Shown here: positions 1-8,871 of the stretch, in pieces
Position numbering within the stretch: position 1 is the stretch's first letter
Layout of the letters: every line of letters starts with the position of its first letter
Assembly (NCBI RefSeq): GCF_051903925.1
Contig: NZ_CP173678.1
Span: 3,658,001 to 3,722,000, forward strand
Length of the DNA stretch: 64,000 bases
Reading direction: 5' to 3'
DNA from: G051903925 sp051903925
Lineage (GTDB): Bacteria > Pseudomonadota > Alphaproteobacteria > Zavarziniales > Zavarziniaceae
The notes under the pieces: model-generated
What the model was told of the DNA's origin: nothing
What the model saw: only the letters and a program-made list of their open reading frames with translations
Database searches by the model: none
Program-made: the position numbers and the translations under genes

Positions 1-61
1 AGCTTGCGGACGAATACCTTGCGGGGCGGCGACAGCCAGGCTGCCCCGCCCCGCCAGGATC

Positions 62-538
<477 letters not shown>

Positions 539-849
539 GATCGATTCCTCCTGGATCCGCTGGGCAACCGGGCCAGCCGGGATTGGCTGCGTGGTACCGG
601 GATCCGCTGCTCTGGCCTGTTCAACGGCTGGAGCAGTGGTTTCCTGCGCTCGCCATCGGCCATCGCCGTCGTGAACCTATCAAGTGGGCGCCGCTGCTTG
701 CGTCTCAAGCGACAAGCCTGTGACCGCTGCCACAACGCCGTGTGGTGGGGCGCCGCCGGGCGGTGCCGGCGCCATTCCTTCGACGGCACACCCGGCCAGC
801 CCGCCCCCGCACAGCAGCAGCACAGGCCGGGCGCGCCGGGTGGATCCCG
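539..849. other. Intergenic stretch without a gene
   Basis: This 311-base gap lies between the enoyl-CoA hydratase-like gene and the secreted protein, both on the minus strand. I see no credible coding frame on either strand. A GC-only stem (GGCGCCG at 749-755 with CGGCGCC at 767-773) could be a hairpin after the upstream gene, but no T-run follows it. The Shine-Dalgarno site of the secreted protein lies at the 539 end. Confidence 0.5.
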
Positions 850-1632
850 TCAGGCGGTCTGCGACTTGCCGCGCTGGCGAATCGCCTCGCGCCGCGCCTC
901 CACGTCGGCGGCGGCGACGGTCGTGTTGGCCGACTTGGAGCGCTGAAGCTCCAGCGCCATGGCATCGCCGAAGCCGACCGCAAAGCCGTCGTCGATCAGC
1001 CGCTTGTAGTTCAGCAGCATCTCCGGCACCAGGCTCAGCATGTCGGTGGCGAGCTTCCGCGCCGCGGGCAGCAGTTCGTCCGGCTCCACCACGCGATTGA
1101 CCAGGCCCCAGGCCTCGGCCTGCGCGGCAGAGAGGAAGTTGCCGGTCAGCGACAATTCCTTGGCGCGATAGATCCCGATGGTGCGCGATAGACGCTGTGA
1201 CAGGCCCCAGCCCGGCATGATGCCCACGCGGCCATGGGTGTCGGCAAAGCGCGCATTGGTCGAAGCCAGCAGCACGTCGCAGGCCAGTGCCAGTTCGAAC
1301 CCGCCGGTGATGGCGACGCCATTGATGGCGCCGATCACCGGACCCTTGAAGGCGCCCAGCGCCCGAACGGGATCGCGCACCTCGACCGCGGCAGAGATCG
1401 CATTGCCACCGCCGGAGCCCAGCTCCTTCAGGTCCAGGCCCGCGGTGAAGGCTCGGCCGGCACCGGTCAGGATGATGACGCGGACGGCGGGATCCGCCTC
1501 CAACGCATCGATCGTGTTGGCCAGTTCGGTGCGCAGCTGGGTCGACAGCGCGTTCATCGCGTTCGGCCGGTTCAACGTCACGACGGCATAGCCTTCTGCG
1601 GCCTTCTCGACCAGCACCACCGGTTCTGACAT
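850..1632 (-). CDS. Enoyl-CoA hydratase/isomerase (crotonase) family protein
   Basis: This is a 260-aa crotonase-superfamily protein. The start at MSEPVV is supported by GGAGGG just upstream. The family hallmarks are LNRPNAMNAL near the N-terminus, the CoA/oxyanion-hole segments GRAFTAGLDLKELG and NGVAITGGFELALACD, and GIMPGWGLSQRL. The position of the first catalytic glutamate of true enoyl-CoA hydratases appears to read ADTH here, while a later Glu (RAKELSL) is kept. Acyl-CoA hydration is therefore likely but not certain; isomerase or hydrolase activity is possible. It stands alone, divergent from the histidine kinase gene. Confidence 0.85.
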   Translation of the reverse strand: MSEPVVLVEKAAEGYAVVTLNRPNAMNALSTQLRTELANTIDALEADPAVRVIILTGAGRAFTAGLDLKELGSGGGNAISAAVEVRDPVRALGAFKGPVIGAINGVAITGGFELALACDVLLASTNARFADTHGRVGIMPGWGLSQRLSRTIGIYRAKELSLTGNFLSAAQAEAWGLVNRVVEPDELLPAARKLATDMLSLVPEMLLNYKRLIDDGFAVGFGDAMALELQRSKSANTTVAAADVEARREAIRQRGKSQTA

Positions 1633-1805
1633 CTGCCCTCCCCTTGTTTCATCTGTCCGCGACGCCTGTGACGCGTCCGGCTCGATCGTTCGGCGCCACC
1701 ATAAGCGAACGCGACACCTCGTCCAGCCTTGGCGTGGCATGTCGGCATGGTTGCAGTGCTGAAGGTGCAAACGCACTATCATCCCCAGGCCTGACTGAGG
1801 GGTTC

Positions 1806-3866
1806 ATGCCGAGGCATCCTGCTGGTCTGATCGTTGCCGTCCTGATTGGCCTGCTGCTTGCGATCGCGCTCGGCCCGGGGGATTCCGTTGCGCGCCCGGG
1901 CGAACTCCTGGCCGTCGAAGGCGGGACGCAGTGGCTTGAACTTGGGCCGCACCTGATGCTGCTGGAAGACCCGGCGCGGACCCTGTCGGACCAGGACGTA
2001 GCGACTCTGCCCGACAGCGCCTTCACCCCGGCGACCAGCGAGATCCCGACCATCGGCGTCACCCGCAGCGCGTGGTGGGCGCGCGTCGCGGTCCGGCCCC
2101 CGCCCCGCGCGGACGATTTCCGGATCGTCTCAGCCGATCCCGAGGTCTTTCGCATCGACCTGACCCAGTTCGATGCGACCCTGGCCCGGGTAGGCCAGGC
2201 CTCGACCGGCATCCTGGTCGAACCCTGGCAGCGGATGTCGGGCGGGCGACGCTTCATCCTGCCGGTCTGGCTGAAGCCGGGGCAGGACGCGATCCTGGTC
2301 TTTCGCATCGAATCGCCCGCGGCCCTTCAGCTCGGCTTCGCGCTGGCGACGCGGGAGGCGATGGAGGACATCGCGCAGGACGACTGGCTGCTGCTCGGCG
2401 CGTTCTTCGCCACCCTGCTGACCAGCGGCATCTATATCGCCGTTGCCTGGCTCAGCCTGCGCGAGCGTGCCCTGCTGGTCCTGCTGGCAGCGCTGGGCTG
2501 CCTGTCCGCCTGGCTCGCGGTGTATGACGGCATGGTGCGCGAGCTGGTCACGCCCGATTATGGCCCGCTGTTCTTTGACCTGGGCACCTGCGCCCTTGGC
2601 CTTGGCTCGCTCCTCCTGCTCGAGTTCGTGCGGGAGTTCCTCGACCTCAGGCGGCAGGCGCCCGACCTTGACCGGTGGCTGTCGCTGGCGCGCGCCGGTC
2701 CCATCGCGACCTTTGTCGCCGCGGCGTTGGACCGCCACCTCCTCAGCTTCGTCTCGGCCCTGGCCGCGACCACCCTGCTGATCCTGATCCTGGTCGTGGC
2801 GGCGCTGTGCTGGCGCCGCCGCCTGCCGCTGAGCGAGGTCTTCCTGGCGGCCTGGAGCCTGCCATCGCTGACCTCGATCGCGTTCGGCCTGTCCCACCTG
2901 GGCATACTGCCGGGGACGACCTGGACCTATGAGGGGGCGCACCTGGGCATCGCCGCGTGGGCGATGATGTCGGCCGTCGGCGTCGCCTACATGCTGGCCA
3001 CACGCCAGGCCGATCGCGAGCAGCGGCTGCGCAGCCATCGCGACGTCCTCGAGCAGCGTGTGGCCGACCGGACTGAGGCGCTGCAGGCCGCCCTCCAGGC
3101 GGCGCAGCAGGCGGACATCGCGAAGTCCGCCTTCCTGGCCACGATGAGCCACGAGCTGCGCACGCCCCTCAACGCGATCCTGGGCTTCTCGGAGATCATC
3201 CGCGACCAGTCGATGGGGCCCAACGCGATGGGGCAGTACCGCGAGTACGCCACCCACATCCACGACGCCGGCAGCCACCTGCTGAACCTGATCAGCGATA
3301 TCCTGGACCTGTCGAAGATCAGCGCCGGCCGCCTGGAACTGCACCCCGAGCCCGTCGACCCGGCGGAACAGGTGGAGGCGGCGATGGAGATGTTCCATCG
3401 CGACGCCGCACAGCGGGGCATCAGCCTCAGCGGTCCTGCCTGGCCGCAGGGCGCACCGGCGGAGCCCCTGCTGTTCCAGGCCGACCGCCGTGCAATCCGC
3501 CAGATGCTGCTGAACCTGATGTCGAACGCGCTGAAGTTCACCCCGCGCGGCGGCAACGTCCGGGTCGAGATCGAGCGCCTGCCCGATGGCGAGGTGACGC
3601 TGGCCGTGATCGACACAGGCATCGGCATGGACGCGGCGGGCCTGGCCAAGGCGCTTGAGCCGTTCGGCCAGGTCGACGGTCCCATCTCGCGCTCGGAACC
3701 GGGGACGGGCCTAGGCCTGCCCATCGTCAAGGCGCTGATCGAGGCCCATGGCGGGCGTCTGATCGTGCGGACGGCGCTGGGCCATGGCACGGCCATGGTG
3801 CTGGTGTTTCCGGCGGCGCTCGTGGGCCCGGCCCGCCCGGCACAGCCCGCACCGGCCGCTGCCTGA
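1806..3866 (+). CDS. Membrane sensor histidine kinase (7TMR-DISM type)
   Basis: The 686-aa protein starts at MPRHPAG, directly before a signal-anchor segment. Residues about 30-185 form a periplasmic beta-rich domain resembling 7TMR-DISMED2. Residues about 195-395 contain around seven hydrophobic helices (7TMR-DISM_7TM), followed by a short coiled coil. The kinase core begins at about 440: H-box SHELRTPLNAILGF with the phosphorylated His near residue 449, an N-box (LNLMSNALKF), and ATP-binding motifs DTGIGMD (near 602) and GTGLGLPIV (near 632). There is no receiver domain and no adjacent response regulator, so it is an orphan kinase. The ligand is unknown; DISM sensors are thought to bind carbohydrate-like molecules. 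Confidence 0.9.
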   Translation: MPRHPAGLIVAVLIGLLLAIALGPGDSVARPGELLAVEGGTQWLELGPHLMLLEDPARTLSDQDVATLPDSAFTPATSEIPTIGVTRSAWWARVAVRPPPRADDFRIVSADPEVFRIDLTQFDATLARVGQASTGILVEPWQRMSGGRRFILPVWLKPGQDAILVFRIESPAALQLGFALATREAMEDIAQDDWLLLGAFFATLLTSGIYIAVAWLSLRERALLVLLAALGCLSAWLAVYDGMVRELVTPDYGPLFFDLGTCALGLGSLLLLEFVREFLDLRRQAPDLDRWLSLARAGPIATFVAAALDRHLLSFVSALAATTLLILILVVAALCWRRRLPLSEVFLAAWSLPSLTSIAFGLSHLGILPGTTWTYEGAHLGIAAWAMMSAVGVAYMLATRQADREQRLRSHRDVLEQRVADRTEALQAALQAAQQADIAKSAFLATMSHELRTPLNAILGFSEIIRDQSMGPNAMGQYREYATHIHDAGSHLLNLISDILDLSKISAGRLELHPEPVDPAEQVEAAMEMFHRDAAQRGISLSGPAWPQGAPAEPLLFQADRRAIRQMLLNLMSNALKFTPRGGNVRVEIERLPDGEVTLAVIDTGIGMDAAGLAKALEPFGQVDGPISRSEPGTGLGLPIVKALIEAHGGRLIVRTALGHGTAMVLVFPAALVGPARPAQPAPAAA

Positions 3867-3910
3867 ACGGCCCCAGGCCCGATTGGCCGCGCGGGCCGCC
3901 ATGAAAAGAT

Positions 3911-3987
3911 TGGTCGGGGCGAGAAGATTCGAACTTCCGACCTGCTGTACCCAAAACAGCCGCGCTACCAGGCTGCGCTACGCCCCG
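3911..3987 (-). tRNA. tRNA-Pro (anticodon UGG)
   Basis: On the minus strand this 77-nt segment folds as a cloverleaf. The 7-bp acceptor stem pairs CGGGGCG (3981-3987) with CGCCCCG, followed by discriminator A and an encoded CCA (3911-3913). The anticodon stem GCTGT/ACAGC closes the loop TTTGGGT, giving anticodon TGG at 3951-3953. The D-arm reads AGCCTGGTAGC and the T-loop TTCGAATC. It reads proline CCN codons. Confidence 0.97.
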
Positions 3988-4112
3988 AGGCCGGTGAACC
4001 TAGTGCCAGCCGCGCCGGGTTTCAACTGCGACGGCCAGTCCCGCCCGGTTCCCCCGCCATGACCAAGCGAGCGGAACCGCCGCCGCATGCGGGGTTAGAG
4101 GGGACGAAAGTC

Positions 4113-4595
4113 CTACCGGCGTCTGGGCAGCTTTTCGGACCAGAACAGTTCGAGCGCGCGGAGGCCGCCGTTGAGGTTGTCCAAACCCTGGTCGTCGAGG
4201 CCCGGGCGGCGGGCGAGGTTCGCCACCTGGCGGTCGTAGAGGACCTCGACCAGGCCGGCGATGGCCTTGCCTTCCTCGGTCAGCTTGATGCGCACGGCGC
4301 GGCGGTCGCGCGTCGAGCGCTGGTGGTCGATCAGGCCGTTCTCGACGAGCTTCTTCAGGTTGTACGAGACGTTCGAGCCAAGGTAGTAGCCGCGCGTCAT
4401 CAGCTCGCCCGCGGTCAGCTCATCCTCGCCGATATTGTAGAGGAGGAGCGCCTGAACGGCGTTGATCTCCTCCCGCCCCGACTGATCGAGCTCGGCCTTG
4501 ATCAGGTCGAGCATGCGACGGTGCAGTCGCTCGATCAGCGCAAGCGATTCGAGATAGAGCGTCTTGCGCTCGTTCGTATCCTGCTCAGCGCTCAT
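4113..4595 (-). CDS. ldtR: MarR-family winged-helix regulator, LdtR-like
   Basis: The 160-aa protein matches my recollection of the LdtR subgroup of MarR regulators in alphaproteobacteria. The core NAVQALLLYNIG, TAGELMTRGYYLGSNVSYNL and the wing DHQRSTRDRRAVRIKLT are characteristic. LdtR is known to control an L,D-transpeptidase gene and envelope stress tolerance in Liberibacter and relatives. Helices flanking the winged helix should form the dimer. No L,D-transpeptidase gene lies next to it, so the target set is inferred only. It is transcribed alone, downstream of the hydroxyisobutyrate dehydrogenase gene and on the same strand. Confidence 0.88.
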   Translation of the reverse strand: MSAEQDTNERKTLYLESLALIERLHRRMLDLIKAELDQSGREEINAVQALLLYNIGEDELTAGELMTRGYYLGSNVSYNLKKLVENGLIDHQRSTRDRRAVRIKLTEEGKAIAGLVEVLYDRQVANLARRPGLDDQGLDNLNGGLRALELFWSEKLPRRR

Positions 4596-4645
4596 CTGAC
4601 GGCCGCTCTCCTGAAGAATCCCTGTTCGTGGGACTCAGGGCCTGC

Positions 4646-5536
4646 TCAGGCCTTGCCCCGAATCATCTGAATGATGCCAGAGAAATCGACGCCACCATTC
4701 CCGGCAAGGTCATAGAGGCCATAGAGCGCGGCCGCCTCCGCCCCCAGCGGGGTGGCCGCACCGGCCTTCGAGGCCGCTTCCTGAGCCAGGCGCAGGTCCT
4801 TGAGCATCATGGCGGCCGTGAAGCCCGCCTTGTAGTCGCGGTTGGCAGGCGAGGTCGGCACCGGGCCGGGAACCGGGCAATAGGTCGTCAGCGACCAGCA
4901 CTGGCCGGACGCGGTCGAGGAGATGTCGAACAGCTTCTGGTGATCCAGGCCCAGCTTCTCGGCCAGCACGAAGGCCTCCGAGACGGCGATCATCGAAATG
5001 CCCAGGATCATGTTGTTGCAGATCTTGGCCGCCTGTCCGTTGCCGGCGCCGCCCGCATGGACGATCGTCTTGCCCATCTTCTCCAGGAACGGCCTGGCCT
5101 TGGCAAAGGCGGTGTCGCTGCCGCCGACCATGAAGGTCAGCGTGCCCGCCTCGGCCCCGCCCACACCGCCGGAGACAGGCGCATCGACCATGTGATGGCC
5201 AGCGGCCTCCGCCGCGGCGATCACCTCGCGCGCAGTCGCCACGTCGATCGTGGAGCAGTCGATCAGCACGGTGCCCTTCGGCGCCTTGGCGATCAGGCCG
5301 TCATCGCCCAGGTAGACCTGGCGGACATGCGCCCCGGCCGGCAGCATGGTCACGATGACCTCTGCCCCGCTGGCCACACCGTTGGCCACGTCGACGACCG
5401 CGGCACCGGCAGCCTTGGCCGTGTCCTTGGCCGCCTGGGCAAGGTCGAAGCCGGTCAGCGAATGCCCGGCCTTGAGCAGGTTGCGGGCCATGGGTCCGCC
5501 CATGTTGCCAAGCCCGATGAAGCCGATCTGCGCCAT
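4646..5536 (-). CDS. mmsB: 3-hydroxyisobutyrate dehydrogenase
   Basis: The 296-aa enzyme oxidises 3-hydroxyisobutyrate to methylmalonate semialdehyde with NAD in valine breakdown. It starts at MAQIGFIGLG. The Rossmann motif GLGNMGGPMARNL is at residues 8-20, the substrate-binding motif DAPVSGGVGGAEAGTL near 118-133, and the catalytic lysine is K171 in GNGQAAKICNNM. Two genes upstream on the same strand encode the preceding steps of the valine pathway, which makes this assignment firmer than for the paralogue at 12675-13544. A palindromic repeat lies in the gap before this gene. Confidence 0.92.
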   Translation of the reverse strand: MAQIGFIGLGNMGGPMARNLLKAGHSLTGFDLAQAAKDTAKAAGAAVVDVANGVASGAEVIVTMLPAGAHVRQVYLGDDGLIAKAPKGTVLIDCSTIDVATAREVIAAAEAAGHHMVDAPVSGGVGGAEAGTLTFMVGGSDTAFAKARPFLEKMGKTIVHAGGAGNGQAAKICNNMILGISMIAVSEAFVLAEKLGLDHQKLFDISSTASGQCWSLTTYCPVPGPVPTSPANRDYKAGFTAAMMLKDLRLAQEAASKAGAATPLGAEAAALYGLYDLAGNGGVDFSGIIQMIRGKA

Positions 5537-5601
5537 GTCCCTCTCCCTTGTTCGTATTCTACGTGCCGCCGATCTCTGAGCCAGACCGGAAGCAATCGGT
5601 A

Positions 5602-5703
5602 CCTCATCCTGAGGAGGCCGCAGGCCGTCTCGAAGGATGAGCCACCGGCGCACCGGCGGCCAATCCTTCGAGGCTACGCTTCGCTTCGCACCTCAGGATG
5701 AGG
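5602..5703. repeat. Palindromic intergenic repeat element, about 102 bp
   Basis: The outer arms CCTCATCCTGAGG (5602-5614) and CCTCAGGATGAGG (5691-5703) are exact 13-bp inverted repeats. Nested inside are TCGAAGGAT (5630-5638) and ATCCTTCGA (5663-5671), also exact, and a central CCGGCG-rich stem. Transcribed RNA from either strand would fold into a long cruciform-like hairpin. From general knowledge, CCTCATCCTGAGG-type elements are dispersed in many alphaproteobacterial genomes. It sits in the 204-bp gap between the hydrolase and dehydrogenase genes of the valine operon, so it could uncouple or stabilise the mRNA segments. No second copy occurs in this window. Confidence 0.85.
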
Positions 5704-5740
5704 ATGCGAGGGTTTTGGCGGCGGCGTTCTGCGCGTTCCG

Positions 5741-6799
5741 TCAGGGCAGGCGCAGTTCCCTGTCGCCGATCGGCGCGAAATAGCCGTCGACCGTGGCGTC
5801 GTCGACCGCGCCCAGGCGATCGGGGTTCCACTTCGGCTTCTGGTCCTTGTCGATCACGACGGCGCGCACGCCCTCATAGAAGTCGACGCCTTCGATGATG
5901 CGCTGGGTCATGCGGTATTCCATCCGCATGCAGTCCTCGAACGACAGGTCGGCACCCCGGCGGATCTGCTGGAACGTGACCTTCAGGCTGGTCGGCGACT
6001 TGATGGCGATCGTCTGGGCTGCGTCCTTGGCAAAGTCGCCGCCGTCGCGCTCCAGCGCCACCAGTACTGCCTCGACCGAAGACTCGGCGAAGCAGCGGTC
6101 GATCACGGCGCGGTGCGGTGCCAGCGTCTCCGCCCCCGGATCCTGGGCATGGGCCCTCAGGATCGCCTCGACATCACCGCCCTGGGCCAGCGCGGCGCGC
6201 AAGGCGGGCAGTCCGGCGCTCGGCACGAAATGGGTGCCCACGCCGATCGGTACCAGATCGCCCGGGCCCTTGAGCCGCGCGCCCGTCAGGCCCAGGTACA
6301 TCCCCACCTGCCCCGGCAGGCGCGGCAGGAAATAGCTGCCCCCCACGTCGGGGAACAGGCCGATTCCCGTCTCCGGCATGGCGAAGAGGGTCTTCTCGGT
6401 GACCACGCGCCACGTCCCGTGGACCGAGACGCCGACCCCGCCGCCCATGCAGATGCCGTCGACCAGGGCCACATAGGGCTTGGGATAGCGCTTGATCTGC
6501 GTGTTCAGGCGGTATTCGTCGGCATAGAAGGCCGCGGCATAGCCGTCGCCCGCCTTGCCCGAGTCGTGCAGGGCGCGGATGTCGCCCCCGGCACAGAACG
6601 CTTTGTCCCCTGCCCCCACGACCACGACCAGCTTCACGCCGTCGTCCTTGGCCCACAGCTCCAGCTGCTGCGCCATCAGCAGGACCATGTCGCGGGTCAG
6701 GGCGTTCAGCGCCTTTGGCCGGTTCAAGGTGACGATGCCGGCGACGCCGTCCTGCGCGAAAGTGACCTCAGGCTCGGCCACCAGGCTTGCCGTGCTCAT
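5741..6799 (-). CDS. 3-hydroxyisobutyryl-CoA hydrolase
   Basis: This 352-aa member of the crotonase superfamily is longer than ordinary enoyl-CoA hydratases, as expected for the HIBCH subgroup. It hydrolyses 3-hydroxyisobutyryl-CoA in valine degradation. Diagnostic segments are LNRPKALNAL, FCAGGDIRALHDSG, ICMGGGVGVSVHG and ETGIGLFPDVGGSYFLPRL, plus the C-terminal extension with GVRAVVIDKDQKPKWNP typical of HIBCH. The ATG start overlaps the stop of the upstream acyl-CoA dehydrogenase by four bases, indicating translational coupling. Confidence 0.92.
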   Translation of the reverse strand: MSTASLVAEPEVTFAQDGVAGIVTLNRPKALNALTRDMVLLMAQQLELWAKDDGVKLVVVVGAGDKAFCAGGDIRALHDSGKAGDGYAAAFYADEYRLNTQIKRYPKPYVALVDGICMGGGVGVSVHGTWRVVTEKTLFAMPETGIGLFPDVGGSYFLPRLPGQVGMYLGLTGARLKGPGDLVPIGVGTHFVPSAGLPALRAALAQGGDVEAILRAHAQDPGAETLAPHRAVIDRCFAESSVEAVLVALERDGGDFAKDAAQTIAIKSPTSLKVTFQQIRRGADLSFEDCMRMEYRMTQRIIEGVDFYEGVRAVVIDKDQKPKWNPDRLGAVDDATVDGYFAPIGDRELRLP

Positions 6800-7944
6800 G
6801 CGCTGGCCTGTTCCAGCAGGCGCCGCGCGATGATGACGCGCATGATCTCGTTCGTCCCTTCCAGGATCTGGTGCACCCGCAGGTCGCGCACCAGGCGCTC
6901 CAGCGGATAGTCGCGCAGGTAGCCGTAGCCGCCATGGATCTGCAGCGCCTCGTTCACGACGTTGAAGCAGGCGTCGGTCGCGAAACGCTTGCCCATCGCG
7001 CAATAGAGCGAGGCATCGGGCGACTTGGCGTCCAGCTTGGCCGCGGCGCGATGGACCATCAGGCGCGCGGCCTCAAGCTCCGTCGCCATGTCGGCCAGCT
7101 TGAACTGCAGGGCCTGGAACGAGGCGAGCGGCTTGCCGAACTGCTGGCGCACCGTCAGGTATTCCTTGGCGACGGCCAGGGCGGTGCGCGCGCCGCCCAG
7201 GCTGCACGACGCGATGTTCAGGCGCCCGCCATCCAGGCCCATCATCGCAATCTTGAAGCCGTCGCCTTCCTCGCCGATGCGGTTGGCGACGGGCACGCGG
7301 CAGTTCTCGAAAATGACCTGGGCGGTGGGCTGGGCGTTCCAGCCCATCTTCACTTCCTGCTTGCCGAAGGACAGGCCCGGCGTGCCCTTCTCGACCACGA
7401 CGCAGGAAATGCCGGCCGGCCCCGGTCCGCCGGTACGCACCATGCAGACATAGACGTCCGACACGCCGCCGCCCGAGATGAAGGCCTTGGTCCCGTCCAG
7501 CACGTATTCGTCGCCGTCGCGCACCGCCTTGGTCCGCAGTGCCGCCGCGTCCGAGCCGGAACCGGGTTCGGTCAGGCAATAGCTGGCGATCCGGTCCATG
7601 GTCAGCAGGCTGGGCAGGAAGCGCTGGCGCTGCTCGTCATTGCCGAAGCGGTCGATCATCCACGACGCCATGTTGTGGATGGTCAGGTAGGCCGCCGTGG
7701 GCACGCAGCCGGCCGACAACTCCTCGAAGATCAACGAGGCGTCCAGGCGGCTCAACCCGGTGCCGCCAATGTCCTCCTGGATGTAGATGCCGGCAAAGCC
7801 CAGGGCCGCCGCCTCGCGCAGGCGATCGACCGGGAAATGGTGCTTCTCGTCCCATTCGGCGGCAAAGGGCGCCAGGCGATCGGCCGCGAAATTGCGGGCC
7901 ACTTCCTGGAACGCGCGCTGCTCCTCGCTGAGCTCGAAATCCAT
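6796..7944 (-). CDS. Acyl-CoA dehydrogenase, probable isobutyryl-CoA dehydrogenase
   Basis: The 382-aa flavoenzyme starts at MDFELSEEQ. It has the acyl-CoA dehydrogenase three-domain layout: an N-terminal helical domain, a middle beta domain (CLTEPGSGSDAAAL and LDGTKAFISGGG) and a C-terminal helical domain with IHGGYGYLRDYPLERLVRD and ILEGTNEIMR, which carries the catalytic Glu position. It is the first gene of a three-gene operon with the hydrolase and mmsB. The missing enoyl-CoA hydratase step may be supplied elsewhere. Operon context points to isobutyryl-CoA as substrate; short branched-chain acyl-CoA is the alternative. Confidence 0.9.
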   Translation of the reverse strand: MDFELSEEQRAFQEVARNFAADRLAPFAAEWDEKHHFPVDRLREAAALGFAGIYIQEDIGGTGLSRLDASLIFEELSAGCVPTAAYLTIHNMASWMIDRFGNDEQRQRFLPSLLTMDRIASYCLTEPGSGSDAAALRTKAVRDGDEYVLDGTKAFISGGGVSDVYVCMVRTGGPGPAGISCVVVEKGTPGLSFGKQEVKMGWNAQPTAQVIFENCRVPVANRIGEEGDGFKIAMMGLDGGRLNIASCSLGGARTALAVAKEYLTVRQQFGKPLASFQALQFKLADMATELEAARLMVHRAAAKLDAKSPDASLYCAMGKRFATDACFNVVNEALQIHGGYGYLRDYPLERLVRDLRVHQILEGTNEIMRVIIARRLLEQASA

Positions 7945-8078
7945 GCAGCCTCCTGTGAACGCCGGCTCGCCCTTATGCCTGGGCCATACGCATGCCGCAG
8001 CGTCATTCCTGGCCGCGCTGATTAGCCGCCGCAAGCGTTTACTGTCAATTCGCGGCGACTCCGATACCCTCCGCGGCC

Positions 8079-8828
8079 ATGGGTTTTCCGGCACTCAAGC
8101 CGCGCCAGCGCCTGACCTTCGTCGCGCATGCCGTCAAGGCGGCCGCGCGCCAGCATCATCGCGACCTTTATCCGCTGGTCCGGCGGCTGGTGCCGGCCGA
8201 CGGCATCGTGGTCGATGTCGGCGCCCATGCCGGGCAATACACCAAGCTGTTCGCCAGGGCCGCCGCGCGCGGCCAGGTCCTTGCCTTCGAGCCGGGATCC
8301 TATGCAAGACGCATCCTGGAGGGTGCCGTCGCCTGGAACAACCTGCGCAATGTGGAGATCCTGCCCCTGGCCTTGGGTGAGGGCGACGGCTCGGCGGTGC
8401 TGTCCGTCCCGGTGAAGGCGCGCGGCAGCCTGGGTTTCGGCCTCAGCCATATCGGGCCCAGCGACCGGCCCTCCATCTCGGAGGAGGTGGCGACCACCAG
8501 CCTGGACGCGCTGTGGGCCGCCCGCCGCCTTGCCCGCCTGGACCTGATCAAGATCGACGTGGAAGGGTACGAGCTGTCGGTTCTGCGCGGGGCGCAGGGG
8601 GTGATGCGCCGCTTCCACCCCGCCCTCATCGTCGAACTGGTGGACAGCCATCTGGCCCGTGCCGGCTCGACCCCGGCCCAGGTCTTTGAACTGATGACCG
8701 GCCTTGGCTATGCCGCCCTGCGGATGGATGCGCCGGACGTCGACCGGTCGTCGACGGCGCTGCTGAGCCGCTTTGCGGGCGACGGCGACTACCTGTTCCG
8801 CGTACCCTCCCCCGCGCGCCGGACCTGA
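8079..8828 (+). CDS. FkbM-family SAM-dependent methyltransferase
   Basis: The 249-aa protein has the FkbM fold: SAM-binding motif I VVDVGAHAGQYTKLF near residues 44-58, an acidic post-motif ending (AFEPG), and LIKIDVEGYELSVLRGA near 160-176, which is the signature of FkbM enzymes. Such enzymes O-methylate sugars or polyketides, but the acceptor here is unknown. It is divergent from the acyl-CoA dehydrogenase and lies 43 bases before hemB on the same strand, with no evident functional link to heme synthesis. Confidence 0.85.
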   Translation: MGFPALKPRQRLTFVAHAVKAAARQHHRDLYPLVRRLVPADGIVVDVGAHAGQYTKLFARAAARGQVLAFEPGSYARRILEGAVAWNNLRNVEILPLALGEGDGSAVLSVPVKARGSLGFGLSHIGPSDRPSISEEVATTSLDALWAARRLARLDLIKIDVEGYELSVLRGAQGVMRRFHPALIVELVDSHLARAGSTPAQVFELMTGLGYAALRMDAPDVDRSSTALLSRFAGDGDYLFRVPSPARRT

Positions 8829-8871
8829 CGGACCGGGCCGCTCAACCGCTACCTGCACCCGGGACTTCGCC

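Noticed and set aside
749..773. Hairpin as terminator of the enoyl-CoA hydratase-like gene
   Set aside because: The stem is GC-only and about 75 bases past the stop codon, with no T-run; stems like this arise by chance at this base composition.
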